Positions 46,382-55,685 of a stretch of DNA of 64,000 bases are shown here, one piece after another. The stretch covers positions 248,001 to 312,000 of the forward strand of contig NZ_OMPE01000008.1 of NCBI RefSeq assembly GCF_900312815.1. Direction: 5' to 3'. This stretch comes from Aquimarina sp. AU474 (GTDB taxonomy: Bacteria > Bacteroidota > Bacteroidia > Flavobacteriales > Flavobacteriaceae). The number at the start of each line of letters is the position of its first letter. The stretch's first letter is position 1. The notes beneath the pieces are model-generated. The model made no database searches. It saw only the letters and a list, made by a program, of their open reading frames with translations, and was not told the DNA's origin. The translations under genes and the position numbers were made by a program.

Positions 46382-47311
46382 TTACGGATTGATTAGTTTA
46401 ATACCTTGATTATTAATTGGTGATACGTGAATATCAAAATCTAACCCAGTTTTGATGTATACGCTTCGTATGGCTTCAGATACAATTTTTGCAGTTTCTG
46501 TACCTTTGCTAAGCGCAAAGATAGATGGGCCAGAGCCTGAAATACCACACCCTAAAGCTCCTTTGGCCATTGCGATTTCTTTTACAGCTTTAAATTCTGG
46601 AATTAATATGGATCGTAAAGGTTCTATAATTACATCTTCAAGACTTCTACCAATGAGATCATAATTTTCGGTAAATAAACCGGCAACAAGTCCTCCAACA
46701 TTACCCCATTGCTGAATTGCTTTTTTTAATGCAACATTTTGTTTGATTACAGATCTAGAATCTGAAGTTTTTACTTCAATTTGAGGATGAATAACAGTCA
46801 TCACTAAATCCTTTGGGGAATGTAATTTGATAACATCCAAAGGATCATAACTACGCACCAAAGTAAAACCACCAAGAAGGGCAGGAGCTACATTATCTGC
46901 ATGGGCATTGCCACTCGCTAATTTTTCACCTTCCATTGCGAAAGACACTAAATCGTGAGGAGTAAACGGCTCGTCTAGCAAATGATTTACTGCCCAAACT
47001 GCTCCGGCACTACTGGCAGCACTACTGCCAATACCGCTACCGGCTTTAATCTTTTTGTAGATTTCTATATGCACACCAACCATTTTATCATAAGCTTTTA
47101 GTAAAGCTTCTACAGCAACTCCGGCAACATTCTTGTGCGTTTCTAAAGGAAGGTCAGCCCCTTCAATTTTCGTGATTTTTACTCCAGGTTCAGAAACAAG
47201 AGAAATGTTCATTTCATCTCCTACATTATCCAGACAACATCCTAAAACATCAAACCCACATGAAAGGTTGGCGACTGTTGCAGGAGCGAATATTTTGATA
47301 CTTTTAATCAT
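46382..47311 (-). CDS. thrB: Homoserine kinase
   Basis: The 309-aa GHMP kinase phosphorylates homoserine. The ATP-binding GHMP motif is KAGSGIGSSAASSAGAV; the N-terminal PATVANLSCGFDVLG and the C-terminal GCGISGSGPSIFAL are family hallmarks. Its start is 5 nt after the thrA stop. Confidence 0.95.
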   Translation of the reverse strand: MIKSIKIFAPATVANLSCGFDVLGCCLDNVGDEMNISLVSEPGVKITKIEGADLPLETHKNVAGVAVEALLKAYDKMVGVHIEIYKKIKAGSGIGSSAASSAGAVWAVNHLLDEPFTPHDLVSFAMEGEKLASGNAHADNVAPALLGGFTLVRSYDPLDVIKLHSPKDLVMTVIHPQIEVKTSDSRSVIKQNVALKKAIQQWGNVGGLVAGLFTENYDLIGRSLEDVIIEPLRSILIPEFKAVKEIAMAKGALGCGISGSGPSIFALSKGTETAKIVSEAIRSVYIKTGLDFDIHVSPINNQGIKLINP

Positions 47312-47316
47312 GTTTT

Positions 47317-49761
47317 TTATTTTTTACCAATTCTGATAATATCTGCAAAAATACCAGAAGCAGTAACATCTGCTCCAGCACCCGCGCCTTTTACGATTAA
47401 TGGTTGTTGTGAATATCTATCTGTATAAAAAAGCACAATATTATCACTACCTTCTAGGTTATAGAAAGGATGATCCGATGGGATAAATTGTAATCCTACT
47501 TTTGCTTTTTCGTTTTCATATTGAGCTACATATTTTAAACGACATTCTTTTTGGGTGGCTGTCGTAAGAATTTTTTTAAAATGTTCTTCATGTTCATTCA
47601 AAGAAGTGAAGAAATCTTCAACCGAATTGGTTTCTAAACTTTCTTTGGGTAAAAATGCATCATTTTCGATAGCGGTAAGTTCCATTTTTTTTCCGCTTTC
47701 TCTGGCAAGAATTAAAATTTTACGGGCGACATCTATACCACTAAGATCTATTTTGGGATCTGGTTCTGTATATCCTTCTTGTTGCGCTTGTTTCACAATA
47801 TCATGAAAAGTAACGTTTTCATTATAGTTATTAAAAACAAAATTTAAACTACCGGATAAAACGGCTTGTATTTTATGAATATTATCTCCAGAAGCGATTA
47901 AATTATTAAGCGTATCAATAATGGGCAAACCCGCTCCTACATTAGTTTCATATAAAAAGGAAGCATTGAATTTTCGAGATAAATCTTGCAACTCTTCATA
48001 GTTAACATATTCATCTGCACAGGCAATTTTATTACAGGTTACTACAGCCATGCTTTCTGCTAAGTAGTGTTTATATACTTGGGCAATATCTGGATTGGCA
48101 GTATTATCAACAAATATAGAATTACGAAGATTCATTTCTTTAGCTTTTTTAAAAAAGTCTTCTGCATTTGCTTCGATGCCTTGGGATAGATTTTCGTTCC
48201 AAGAATCTAGATCAATACCATTTTCATTAAACACCATTTTTCTGGAGTTAGATAAGCCAACTACTCGAATTTTTAATCGTAGTTTATCTTTAAGGTACAT
48301 CTTTTGCTGATCTAGTTGTTCTAATAACTTACTACCAACATTACCAACACCAGTTATAAATAAATTTAATTGTTTTGTTTTGACTTCAAAAAAGCGTTCA
48401 TGTAGCGTGTTTAATGCCTTTTTTATATCTTTTTTCTCAATTACAACAGAAATATTCTTTTCTGATGCTCCTTGGGCGATGGCTCTAATGTTTACGTTAT
48501 TTTTACCAAGCGTGCTAAACATTTTACCACTTAATCCTTGATGATGATACATATTATCACCAACCAAGGCTACTATAGCAACATCATTCTCAATTTTTAC
48601 TGGATCCAGTTTATTTTTCGAAATTTCAAATTCGAATATAGCATCCAGAGTAGCTTTTGCTTTTTCTGCTTCAGAAGCTTCAACAGCTAAACAAATAGAA
48701 TGCTCAGATGAGGCTTGAGTAATTAAAATTACATTTATACTTTCTACAAAAAGGGCTTCGAATAAGCGTTTGGAAAACCCTGGTATCCCAACCATACCGC
48801 TTCCCTCGAGAGAAATAATTGCAATACTATCGATATGACTTATACCCGTTACAGGCTTTTGTCTATCATCTACTTTTCTAGTTATAAGTGTGCCATGATC
48901 TAAAGGCTCGAATGTATTCTTAATTACAATCGGAATATTCTTATCTAATACTGGATGTATAGTTGGTGGATAAATTACTTTTGCACCAAAATGCGAAAGC
49001 TCCATAGCTTCTTGATAAGAAATATGCGATACAGGTTTAGCTTGTTTTACTAATCTAGGATTGGCGGTATACATACCACTTACATCAGTCCAAATTTGCA
49101 GCTCATCAGCATCTATTGCAGATGCCAATATAGCAGCTGTAAAATCAGAGCCACCTCTTCCTAATGTTGTTGGTTCACCGTCTAGAGTTCTTGCAACAAA
49201 ACCAGGAAAAAGTACAATTTTATGATTGTTATTATCAGCAAATTCCTGTATTCTTTTATTAGTTTCCACATAATTAACAGCAATCTTAGAGTTCACCGTT
49301 TTTATTATAATATCCCGAGAGTCCTTTAATACGATATCAAGTCCTTTTACTTTAGCTGCTTCCGAGATGATATAAGATGATAGTATTTCTCCAAAACTGG
49401 CTATAACTGCAGCAGTTTTTTCGGATAGCTCACTAAGAAGGTAAACTCCTTCACAAAGAGATTCTAGTGTATTTAATTTAGATTTAACCTTACTGATTAT
49501 AGCACTCTGAGACACTACTGGAATAAGCTCTTTTACAGCTTCTAAGTGTCGTTTTTCTATTTCAGCGAGAATATTTTTGTAATTTTCGTTGTTTGATGAA
49601 GCCTCTTCGCCAGCTTGTAATAATAGATCTGTTATTCCTCCCATAGCAGATACAACTACATAAAGGGATTTTTTTTCTGATTGTTTTTGTATAATAGCTA
49701 TTACATGTTCAACAGTAGATGCATTAGCGACAGAAGAACCTCCAAATTTTAGAACGTTCAT
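47317..49761 (-). CDS. thrA: Bifunctional aspartokinase / homoserine dehydrogenase
   Basis: The 814-aa fusion controls entry into the threonine branch. Residues 1-290 are the aspartokinase (MNVLKFGGSSVAN, GRGGSDFTAAILA), about 310-455 the ACT regulatory domains that normally bind threonine, and about 460-814 the NAD(P)-dependent homoserine dehydrogenase (LFITGVGNVGSKLLEQL, TEPDPKIDLSGIDVARKILILARE). All parts look intact. It is the first structural gene of the operon and is preceded by a Thr-rich leader ORF. Confidence 0.97.
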   Translation of the reverse strand: MNVLKFGGSSVANASTVEHVIAIIQKQSEKKSLYVVVSAMGGITDLLLQAGEEASSNNENYKNILAEIEKRHLEAVKELIPVVSQSAIISKVKSKLNTLESLCEGVYLLSELSEKTAAVIASFGEILSSYIISEAAKVKGLDIVLKDSRDIIIKTVNSKIAVNYVETNKRIQEFADNNNHKIVLFPGFVARTLDGEPTTLGRGGSDFTAAILASAIDADELQIWTDVSGMYTANPRLVKQAKPVSHISYQEAMELSHFGAKVIYPPTIHPVLDKNIPIVIKNTFEPLDHGTLITRKVDDRQKPVTGISHIDSIAIISLEGSGMVGIPGFSKRLFEALFVESINVILITQASSEHSICLAVEASEAEKAKATLDAIFEFEISKNKLDPVKIENDVAIVALVGDNMYHHQGLSGKMFSTLGKNNVNIRAIAQGASEKNISVVIEKKDIKKALNTLHERFFEVKTKQLNLFITGVGNVGSKLLEQLDQQKMYLKDKLRLKIRVVGLSNSRKMVFNENGIDLDSWNENLSQGIEANAEDFFKKAKEMNLRNSIFVDNTANPDIAQVYKHYLAESMAVVTCNKIACADEYVNYEELQDLSRKFNASFLYETNVGAGLPIIDTLNNLIASGDNIHKIQAVLSGSLNFVFNNYNENVTFHDIVKQAQQEGYTEPDPKIDLSGIDVARKILILARESGKKMELTAIENDAFLPKESLETNSVEDFFTSLNEHEEHFKKILTTATQKECRLKYVAQYENEKAKVGLQFIPSDHPFYNLEGSDNIVLFYTDRYSQQPLIVKGAGAGADVTASGIFADIIRIGKK

Positions 49762-49802
49762 GATATATTTTTTATATGAAATTAATGGTAAAGTTTGTTT
49801 TC

Positions 49803-49824
49803 GGTAGTTCTTATTTTTGAACTA
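49803..49824 (-). promoter_or_regulatory. Hairpin in the thr operon leader
   Basis: GTAGTTC and GAACTAC form a 7-bp stem with an 8-nt loop, between the leader ORF stop (49856) and thrA. There is no T-tract behind it on the minus strand, so it is not a textbook attenuator terminator; it may be an antiterminator or pause structure. Confidence 0.45.
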
Positions 49825-49855
49825 CGTACTTATTCTGGTGGTGATATATGATACA

Positions 49856-49960
49856 TTAACCCCTAAGGGTAATAATAGTACCTGTAATAGTAGTAGTCTC
49901 GGCAACGATAATCGTTCCTGAGAAAATAAATAAAGCTAAGATTAAAATGGTACTAAACAT
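49856..49960 (-). CDS. thrL: Threonine/isoleucine-rich leader peptide of the thr operon
   Basis: A 34-codon ORF about 95 nt upstream of thrA encodes a peptide whose second half contains TTTITGTIIT. It has nine Thr and eight Ile in total and a cluster of ACT/ACA/ACC codons before the stop. This is the hallmark of a ribosome-stalling leader peptide, like enterobacterial ThrL, that senses charged tRNA-Thr and tRNA-Ile. A hairpin (49803-49824) lies downstream and a TAnnTTTG element upstream. The ORF is too short for common length cut-offs. The attenuation mechanism is inferred. Confidence 0.75.
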   Translation of the reverse strand: MFSTILILALFIFSGTIIVAETTTITGTIITLRG

Positions 49961-49984
49961 TAGTTTGCTCTAAATTACATGGTT

Positions 49985-49992
49985 CAAATGTA
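49985..49992 (-). promoter_or_regulatory. Putative -7 promoter element of the thr operon
   Basis: TACATTTG on the minus strand matches TAnnTTTG, 24 nt before the leader peptide start codon. The -33 element is weak. Confidence 0.45.
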
Positions 49993-50108
49993 TAATTTTT
50001 TAGTTTTAGAGAAAATTAATTGAGCACTATTCTTAAACTTTTGTTATTTCAATAATATTGATCTAGTTTCGTTGTAAGATTCTCAAAAAAAAAGTTGAAA
50101 CCTGTCTT

Positions 50109-51641
50109 ATGAAAATATTTTCTGCAGAACAAATGCGAACAGCGGATGAAGTAACGATGAAATCCGAAAAAATTACCTCTATAGAATTAATGGAACGCGC
50201 AGCGTCTCAGATTTTTAATCGTATTCATGCAAGATTACAAGGAGCACCTATTCTTATTCATGTATTTTGCGGAATAGGGAATAACGGAGGAGATGGTTTA
50301 GTAATCTCTAGATTGTTACTTGAGCATGGATACAATGTAAAAACATATATTGTAAATTTTAGCGAGAACAGGTCCAAAGATTTTTTAATAAACTATGACC
50401 GTCTTAAAGAAATTTCAAAAGAATGGCCAGTACAACTTAAATCTAAAGATGATATACCAGTTATTCAATATCAGGATATGGTTATTGACGCCATTTTTGG
50501 AATAGGTCTTAATAGACCATTAGTGCCTTGGGTGGTTTCACTTATTAAACATATTAATAATGCAAGATGTTTTACCCTCTCAGTAGATATTCCTTCGGGA
50601 TTATATGATACAAAAAAACCAGATGATTGGGAAGGTGTCATTTTCGCTGATGTTACTGTAACTTTTCAATTACCCAAATTACTATTCTTTTTACCCCAAA
50701 CAGGTGGATACACCAAAGATGTAGAAGTTATTGATATTGGATTGGATCGAGAATTTTTGCAACAAACTTCGGGGGTTGCAGAGTTAATTCATAAAAATGA
50801 AGTAAAACCATTATATCGCCCTAGGCATAAGTATAGTCATAAAGGTACATATGGGCATGCTGTATTAATTGGCGGTAGTTATGGTAAAATGGGAAGTGTG
50901 GTATTAGCAACAAAAGCTGCTTTAAGAATAGGAGCGGGTCTTACTACGGCTTATATACCAGAATGTGGATATGAAATATTACAAACCGCTGTTCCTGAGG
51001 CTATGGTTATTGCCGATGAAGATGATCAAATAGTTAAGGTCGATCTTGATTTCGAACCATCGGCGGTAGGAATAGGAATAGGTTTAGGTACACATGAAAA
51101 TACAATAAAAGCTTTCGAGTTGTTTTTGAAAGAGAATAAAGCACCGCTTGTTATTGATGCTGATGGTATTAATATTTTAGCGAAGCACTCAGAATTTTTA
51201 GATAATCTTCCTTTGCAAACGGTACTAACACCACATCCTAAAGAATTAGAAAGATTAATTGGTAAATGGGAGGATGATTTTGATAAAATAGAAAAAACAA
51301 AAGCATTTTCTAAAAAATATGGTTGTGTAGTTATTATTAAAGGAGCTAATTCTATTACGGTATATGAAGATCAATTATATGTGAATAATTCGGGTAATCC
51401 AGGAATGGCGACTGCAGGTAGCGGTGATGTATTAACAGGAATGATTACAGGCTTATTATCACAAGGATATGATCCTATTCGCGCGTCGGTCTTTGGGTCG
51501 TATTTGCATGGTAGTGCAGGGGATATTAGTGCGCAAAAAACCAGTTTTGAAGGATTGATAGCAGGAGATATTGTTAATAATATAGGTCAGGCATTCTTAG
51601 AGTTGTTTAAAAGTGATCACCCAAATGAACCTCAAGCCTAA
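50109..51641 (+). CDS. Bifunctional NAD(P)H-hydrate epimerase/dehydratase
   Basis: The 510-aa repair enzyme restores damaged NAD(P)H. The N-terminal half (1-220) is the epimerase (FCGIGNNGGDGLVISRLL, VDIPSGL). The C-terminal half (about 230-500) is the ADP/ATP-dependent dehydratase of the ribokinase-like fold (LTPHPKELERL, NSGNPGMATAGSGDVLTG). This is the NnrD/NnrE (YjeF) architecture. It is a single gene divergent from the thr operon. Confidence 0.93.
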   Translation: MKIFSAEQMRTADEVTMKSEKITSIELMERAASQIFNRIHARLQGAPILIHVFCGIGNNGGDGLVISRLLLEHGYNVKTYIVNFSENRSKDFLINYDRLKEISKEWPVQLKSKDDIPVIQYQDMVIDAIFGIGLNRPLVPWVVSLIKHINNARCFTLSVDIPSGLYDTKKPDDWEGVIFADVTVTFQLPKLLFFLPQTGGYTKDVEVIDIGLDREFLQQTSGVAELIHKNEVKPLYRPRHKYSHKGTYGHAVLIGGSYGKMGSVVLATKAALRIGAGLTTAYIPECGYEILQTAVPEAMVIADEDDQIVKVDLDFEPSAVGIGIGLGTHENTIKAFELFLKENKAPLVIDADGINILAKHSEFLDNLPLQTVLTPHPKELERLIGKWEDDFDKIEKTKAFSKKYGCVVIIKGANSITVYEDQLYVNNSGNPGMATAGSGDVLTGMITGLLSQGYDPIRASVFGSYLHGSAGDISAQKTSFEGLIAGDIVNNIGQAFLELFKSDHPNEPQA

Positions 51642-51753
51642 AATATGTACTCCGCAGTTAAAAATAATGTGAACTATTTGTACAATTTTGTTGTTGTTTT
51701 CTAGTTATTTGTCATGATGACAATACGTTTCGAATTCTAACTTAAAAAGCAAA

Positions 51754-52626
51754 ATGATGAATAGAAAAATTTTAATGTTTACGGTATTGATAGTAAGCAT
51801 ATTTGCTGTATCGTGTTCTAGTGATGATGGACCTCCCGTTGCTAATTTACAATTAGAAACCATTGGTTTAAAAGCGCTTACTGGAGGGTCCTCATACCAG
51901 GGATGGCTTATAGTAAATGGAGTAGCTAAGGCAACTGCAAAGTTTACTGATCCAGCAGGAACAGTAAATTTAGAAGTACTTAAATCTGACCTTGAGGATG
52001 CTACACAATTTGTTTTAACTGTAGAACCTTTTGGTGATATTGATAATTTACCTTCAGATGCTAAAATACTAACGGGTAATTTTAACGGAACATCTGCTCA
52101 ACTCGGTTTTGAGTCTGTAGTTGCTGATCTTTCGATTACATCTGGTCAATTTTTCCTGGCAACACCAACCGATGATGTAGCAGATAATGATGAGTTTGGA
52201 GTTTGGTTTATGAATGGACTTACGGCTCCAGGATTAGCACTTCCGGACCTTGGTAGTGGTTGGAAATATGAAGGATGGGTAGATTTTGGAACCAAAATAC
52301 TTTCTACAGGTACTTTTTCTAAAGTTGATGTTACGGATGATGGTAACTTTTTTAAAGGATCAGGAGGAACTGTTCCTGATTTTCCTGGAGAAGATTTTCT
52401 GGTTATCCCTAGCCAGATTCCTTTAACAGGGATTACTCTCCCTGCTGCGGTAACAAGTCGAAGGGTTTTTATTACTGTTGAGCCTTATTTGGATAATGAT
52501 CCAGCACCGTTTTTTATCGAACCACTTAGTGCTACGGCAGGAATTACAACAGGACCAGGTAATCCTGTAATGATGACCTCTAATACTGCGGTGCCATCTG
52601 GTAGAGCGACAAGACCGAGTATGTAA
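51754..52626 (+). CDS. Internally duplicated RskA-like lipoprotein
   Basis: The 290-aa lipoprotein (Cys21 in AVSC) contains two copies of a beta domain. The first runs about 35-145 (YQGWLIVNGVAKATAKF, FVLTVEPFGD) and the second about 165-275 (YEGWVDFGTKILSTGTF, VFITVEPYLDND). The pattern YxGWxxx...TGTF...VTVEPxxD resembles the extracytoplasmic anti-sigma-K (RskA) domain, here with no transmembrane or sigma-binding part. Function is unknown. It could bind a ligand at the cell surface. Confidence 0.6.
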   Translation: MMNRKILMFTVLIVSIFAVSCSSDDGPPVANLQLETIGLKALTGGSSYQGWLIVNGVAKATAKFTDPAGTVNLEVLKSDLEDATQFVLTVEPFGDIDNLPSDAKILTGNFNGTSAQLGFESVVADLSITSGQFFLATPTDDVADNDEFGVWFMNGLTAPGLALPDLGSGWKYEGWVDFGTKILSTGTFSKVDVTDDGNFFKGSGGTVPDFPGEDFLVIPSQIPLTGITLPAAVTSRRVFITVEPYLDNDPAPFFIEPLSATAGITTGPGNPVMMTSNTAVPSGRATRPSM

Positions 52627-52650
52627 AGCAAGAAATCAATATATATACCT

Positions 52651-52676
52651 AAAACCCTGCAATACTGTAGGGTTTT
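52651..52676. terminator. Bidirectional terminator between convergent lipoprotein genes
   Basis: An 11-bp stem (AAAACCCTGCA paired with TGTAGGGTTTT, one G-U) with loop ATAC is followed on the plus strand by TATTTTTG. It partly overlaps the stop of the LRR gene. Confidence 0.8.
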
Positions 52677-53613
52677 ATTTTTGCTCAAATGATAAAAGGA
52701 AAAAACCTTTAAATAATTCCTTTATATTATTTTTCTCCGTTTCTGAAAGTGGGTTATTATCTAATATTAACCCAGCTAGAGGATATTTTTCTGTGTGGTA
52801 ATCTTTTGGTATCGTCTCAATGTTATTGTTGTTTATATGGACCATTAGTAAAGAAGGCATTTTGGTAAAAACAGCAGGAAGTTCTTTAAAAGAGTTATAT
52901 CCAGCATGGATAACCCAAGTTTTCATCGAATTCATTTCTAGTGGTAATTCTTTTAACTTATTATGATCAATGTACAAAAAGCGTATTTGACTTATTTTCC
53001 CAATACTTTTTGGTAGTGTAACCAGTTCATTATGATCAATCCACAATGAATATAAATTAGGAAGTTTACTTATGATCTCATAATTTTGATTAGTAGCTAA
53101 GTTATTATACGATAGATTAAGATCTTTTAAAGATTGTATGTGGCTGAAATTTGCAGGTAAAACCTCAATATTATTTCCCTTCAAATTCAAAAATTCAATA
53201 GGAAGGTTTTTTATTTGATTAACCATCGATTCAATATCCAAATCGGGGTTATGGGCTAGAGATAATTGTTTTAAACCTGAAAATTGATGTATGGATTTGG
53301 GAAGAACTTCTATCGCTAAACTGTCTAATATTAATATTTCTATGCTTTTGTAAGGGATAAGTTGCTCAAATACTTTGTGTACATTTAATTTTGGATTATT
53401 ACTTAGATTGACCATCCTTAAATTCTTTACTGCAGACAAATCAGGTAAAACGGTTAAATTTTGGTTGCTTAAATCTAGTCTATGAATCTTAGAGGAGGTT
53501 TTGTCGATAGATGTAAATGTCTCACTATAAAAATTGGTGTATGTGCTACAACTAGTAGTAGTGGTTATCAAAATTAATAGTAAAGAATATGGTATTAATC
53601 GCTTAATCATCAT
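52675..53613 (-). CDS. Leucine-rich repeat lipoprotein
   Basis: The 312-aa lipoprotein (TTTSC, Cys22) is built of about 9 LRRs of 22-24 residues (LDLSNQNLTVLPD, LSLAHNPDLDIES, LNLSYNNLATNQNY, LWIDHNELVTLPKSIG, LYIDHNKLKELPLEMNS). Such domains bind proteins. Its start overlaps the preceding gene by 11 nt, so the two are translationally coupled. LRR proteins are one known class of immunity partner in polymorphic toxin systems, which makes the preceding gene of interest; the pairing is inferred. Confidence 0.8.
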   Translation of the reverse strand: MMIKRLIPYSLLLILITTTTSCSTYTNFYSETFTSIDKTSSKIHRLDLSNQNLTVLPDLSAVKNLRMVNLSNNPKLNVHKVFEQLIPYKSIEILILDSLAIEVLPKSIHQFSGLKQLSLAHNPDLDIESMVNQIKNLPIEFLNLKGNNIEVLPANFSHIQSLKDLNLSYNNLATNQNYEIISKLPNLYSLWIDHNELVTLPKSIGKISQIRFLYIDHNKLKELPLEMNSMKTWVIHAGYNSFKELPAVFTKMPSLLMVHINNNNIETIPKDYHTEKYPLAGLILDNNPLSETEKNNIKELFKGFFLLSFEQK

Positions 53614-54556
53614 GTACTTCTTTTAAAAAACTATTTCCTGAGATTTCGAGGTAAATTTTATCTTTTGTTTTAACTTTCCAAGGAAAACGAGGATTAAGCC
53701 CTAAACCATCATGTAAGATATTTTGTATATATGCTCCAGCTTTTTGACTGTTTACTCCTAATTTTAAATTAATAGCATAATTGTCCTCTTGATAGGTTCC
53801 ATACCCGTATATATTACCATAAAAAAGATCTTGGATAGGAGGTAAGGTATACCAAACATTTTTTCGGCCATCATCAGAATTAATGGGGTTTCTAGGGGAT
53901 TTACTATAATTTGGCCTTGGTGTAAAAAGATCAAGACCAAACCCTAATTGATATGCTGTGTGCAGATCTTGTATTTTGGCAAACCCAATGTCTAATGAGC
54001 CTGTAACACCATAATCTGTACCAGATCCATTAAACCAACCTATTTTAAAATCATTTAAGAAAGCTAAATGTAAATTATGATCTGCATTACTAAAGCGCAT
54101 TATCAAAGCCCCTCTTTTAAGTCCGTAAGATTTTAATGATTTTGGCAAATAGTCTTTGCTAAACCCAAATCCAAGTCCATTAAATCCACCTTTACCTTTT
54201 GGATTGAATATAATTGATGTGTTTGCATTAGACACAGACGAACCTAACAGGTTACTATTCTTACCAATACCGCCCAGTGCAAAAAACTCATATGAATATC
54301 CTAATCCAGATATTTTTACTGTATGCCGCTTTAAAAATTGATAAGAGGCAAATGACAAACCACTTTCTACAGATATATCACCATAATTTAAAGTTCCAAA
54401 ACCGAATATTCCCAGTTTTAACCATTGATTTTGATTCCCCAAAGCAATTTGAGCTTTGAGAAGGAGGCCACCATTTGCATTCAGTTTCTGAGAAGAAACG
54501 GTACAACATAAGAATAAAGTTAACAAAGTAAATATTCTTAAGATTTGTTTTTCCAT
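53603..54556 (-). CDS. Secreted protein, possible polymorphic toxin type 23-like domain
   Basis: The 317-aa protein has a signal peptide (to about SSQ at residue 23) and a Gly/aromatic-rich beta domain with several barrel-like strands (YSYEFFALGGIGKNSNLLG, FNGLGFGFSKDYLP, NLHLAFLNDFKIGWFNGSGTD, NIYGYGTYQEDNYAINLKLGV). This recalls the Bacteroidetes family annotated as polymorphic toxin type 23, but I am not certain of that match; an outer-membrane barrel is the alternative. It lies 1 nt after xerD and overlaps the LRR lipoprotein gene. Confidence 0.45.
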   Translation of the reverse strand: MEKQILRIFTLLTLFLCCTVSSQKLNANGGLLLKAQIALGNQNQWLKLGIFGFGTLNYGDISVESGLSFASYQFLKRHTVKISGLGYSYEFFALGGIGKNSNLLGSSVSNANTSIIFNPKGKGGFNGLGFGFSKDYLPKSLKSYGLKRGALIMRFSNADHNLHLAFLNDFKIGWFNGSGTDYGVTGSLDIGFAKIQDLHTAYQLGFGLDLFTPRPNYSKSPRNPINSDDGRKNVWYTLPPIQDLFYGNIYGYGTYQEDNYAINLKLGVNSQKAGAYIQNILHDGLGLNPRFPWKVKTKDKIYLEISGNSFLKEVHDD

Positions 54557-54557
54557 C

Positions 54558-55454
54558 TTATCTTCTAGGGTGAAAATTATTCATTACTTCACTTAAATGG
54601 CTTCTATCGATATGCATATATATTTCTGTAGTCGTAATACTCTCGTGACCTAACATGAGCTGTATAGCCCTTAAATCTGCGCCATTTTCTAATAGATGGG
54701 TGGCAAAAGAATGCCTAAAGGTATGTGGACTCACCGTTTTATGGATTCCTGCTTTTTCAACCAAACGCTTGATAATTGTAAAAATCATGGCTCTGGTTAA
54801 TTGTCTTCCTCTACGATTTAAAAATAAAGTGTCTTCATGGCCTTTTTTAATATCTAAATGATTTCGTATTTCATTTTGATAGATATCGATATATTTTTGA
54901 GTGGTTTCTCCAATAGGTACAAAGCGTTGTTTATCACCTTTTCCCGTTACGCTAATATAGCCTTCATCAAAAAAGAGGTTAGAGAGCTTTAATTCGGTTA
55001 GCTCACTCACTCTTAAACCACAACCATAAAGGGTTTCAATAATAGCACGATTTCTTTCCCCTTCGGGTTTGCCAAGATCTATTTGAGCTATGATTTCATC
55101 TATTTCATCAACAGATAATGTGTCAGGTAATTTTCTTCCGATTTTAGGAGATTCGATTAGCTCCATAGGATTAGACTCCCTGTAATCCTCAAAAACCAAA
55201 TAATTAAAAAAACTTTTAAGTCCAGAAATAATTCTAGATTGGGATCTTGCATTAACCAATTTAGCGGTCTCGAATACGAACAATTGAAGCGTTTCTTTTT
55301 CGATTGATAGAGGAGAAGTTTCAATATTAGAACTTTCTAAAAAGCTAAGTAATCTTTTTAGATCAAGAACATAATTCACTATCGAGTTATCGGATAGTCC
55401 TCTTTCAATTTTCAAATAATGTTCATAATCTTTTATGGCATGTTTCCATTTCAT
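54558..55454 (-). CDS. xerD: Tyrosine recombinase XerD
   Basis: The 298-aa site-specific recombinase has an N-terminal SAM-like core-binding domain (1-95) and a catalytic domain with all active residues: Arg in GCGLRVSEL, Lys in GKGDKQRFVP, HTFRHSFATHL (His-x-x-Arg), His in LGHESITTTEIY and the nucleophilic Tyr of that same segment. It resolves chromosome dimers at dif with XerC. The start at 55454 (MKWKHAIKDY) fits the family; the frame is open nine codons further. No dif site is seen in the window. Confidence 0.92.
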   Translation of the reverse strand: MKWKHAIKDYEHYLKIERGLSDNSIVNYVLDLKRLLSFLESSNIETSPLSIEKETLQLFVFETAKLVNARSQSRIISGLKSFFNYLVFEDYRESNPMELIESPKIGRKLPDTLSVDEIDEIIAQIDLGKPEGERNRAIIETLYGCGLRVSELTELKLSNLFFDEGYISVTGKGDKQRFVPIGETTQKYIDIYQNEIRNHLDIKKGHEDTLFLNRRGRQLTRAMIFTIIKRLVEKAGIHKTVSPHTFRHSFATHLLENGADLRAIQLMLGHESITTTEIYMHIDRSHLSEVMNNFHPRR

Positions 55455-55685
55455 TAATACTAATATAAAAAGAATAACCATCTAGACTAACAAGAATGAC
55501 CTTTATCATAAATATTTTTTTGCATGAGGATTATATAAGCCATAATAGACAAAGAAATATATTAGAATCAGAGTATTTGATTATTAAATAATGGGTAAAG
55601 GAGGGCTTCATTTCAAATGCGGGTATTATTTGTGGCATAACGTTTGATAAATGTGTTCTCATAAAAACTTAAACAAACAATTATT

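Noticed and set aside
52074..52083. GGGTAAT site in the RskA-like lipoprotein gene
   Set aside because: It lacks CACT at N16 or N17 and is within coding sequence; other coding GGGTAAT sites (near 2456, 51394, 63393) fail in the same way.
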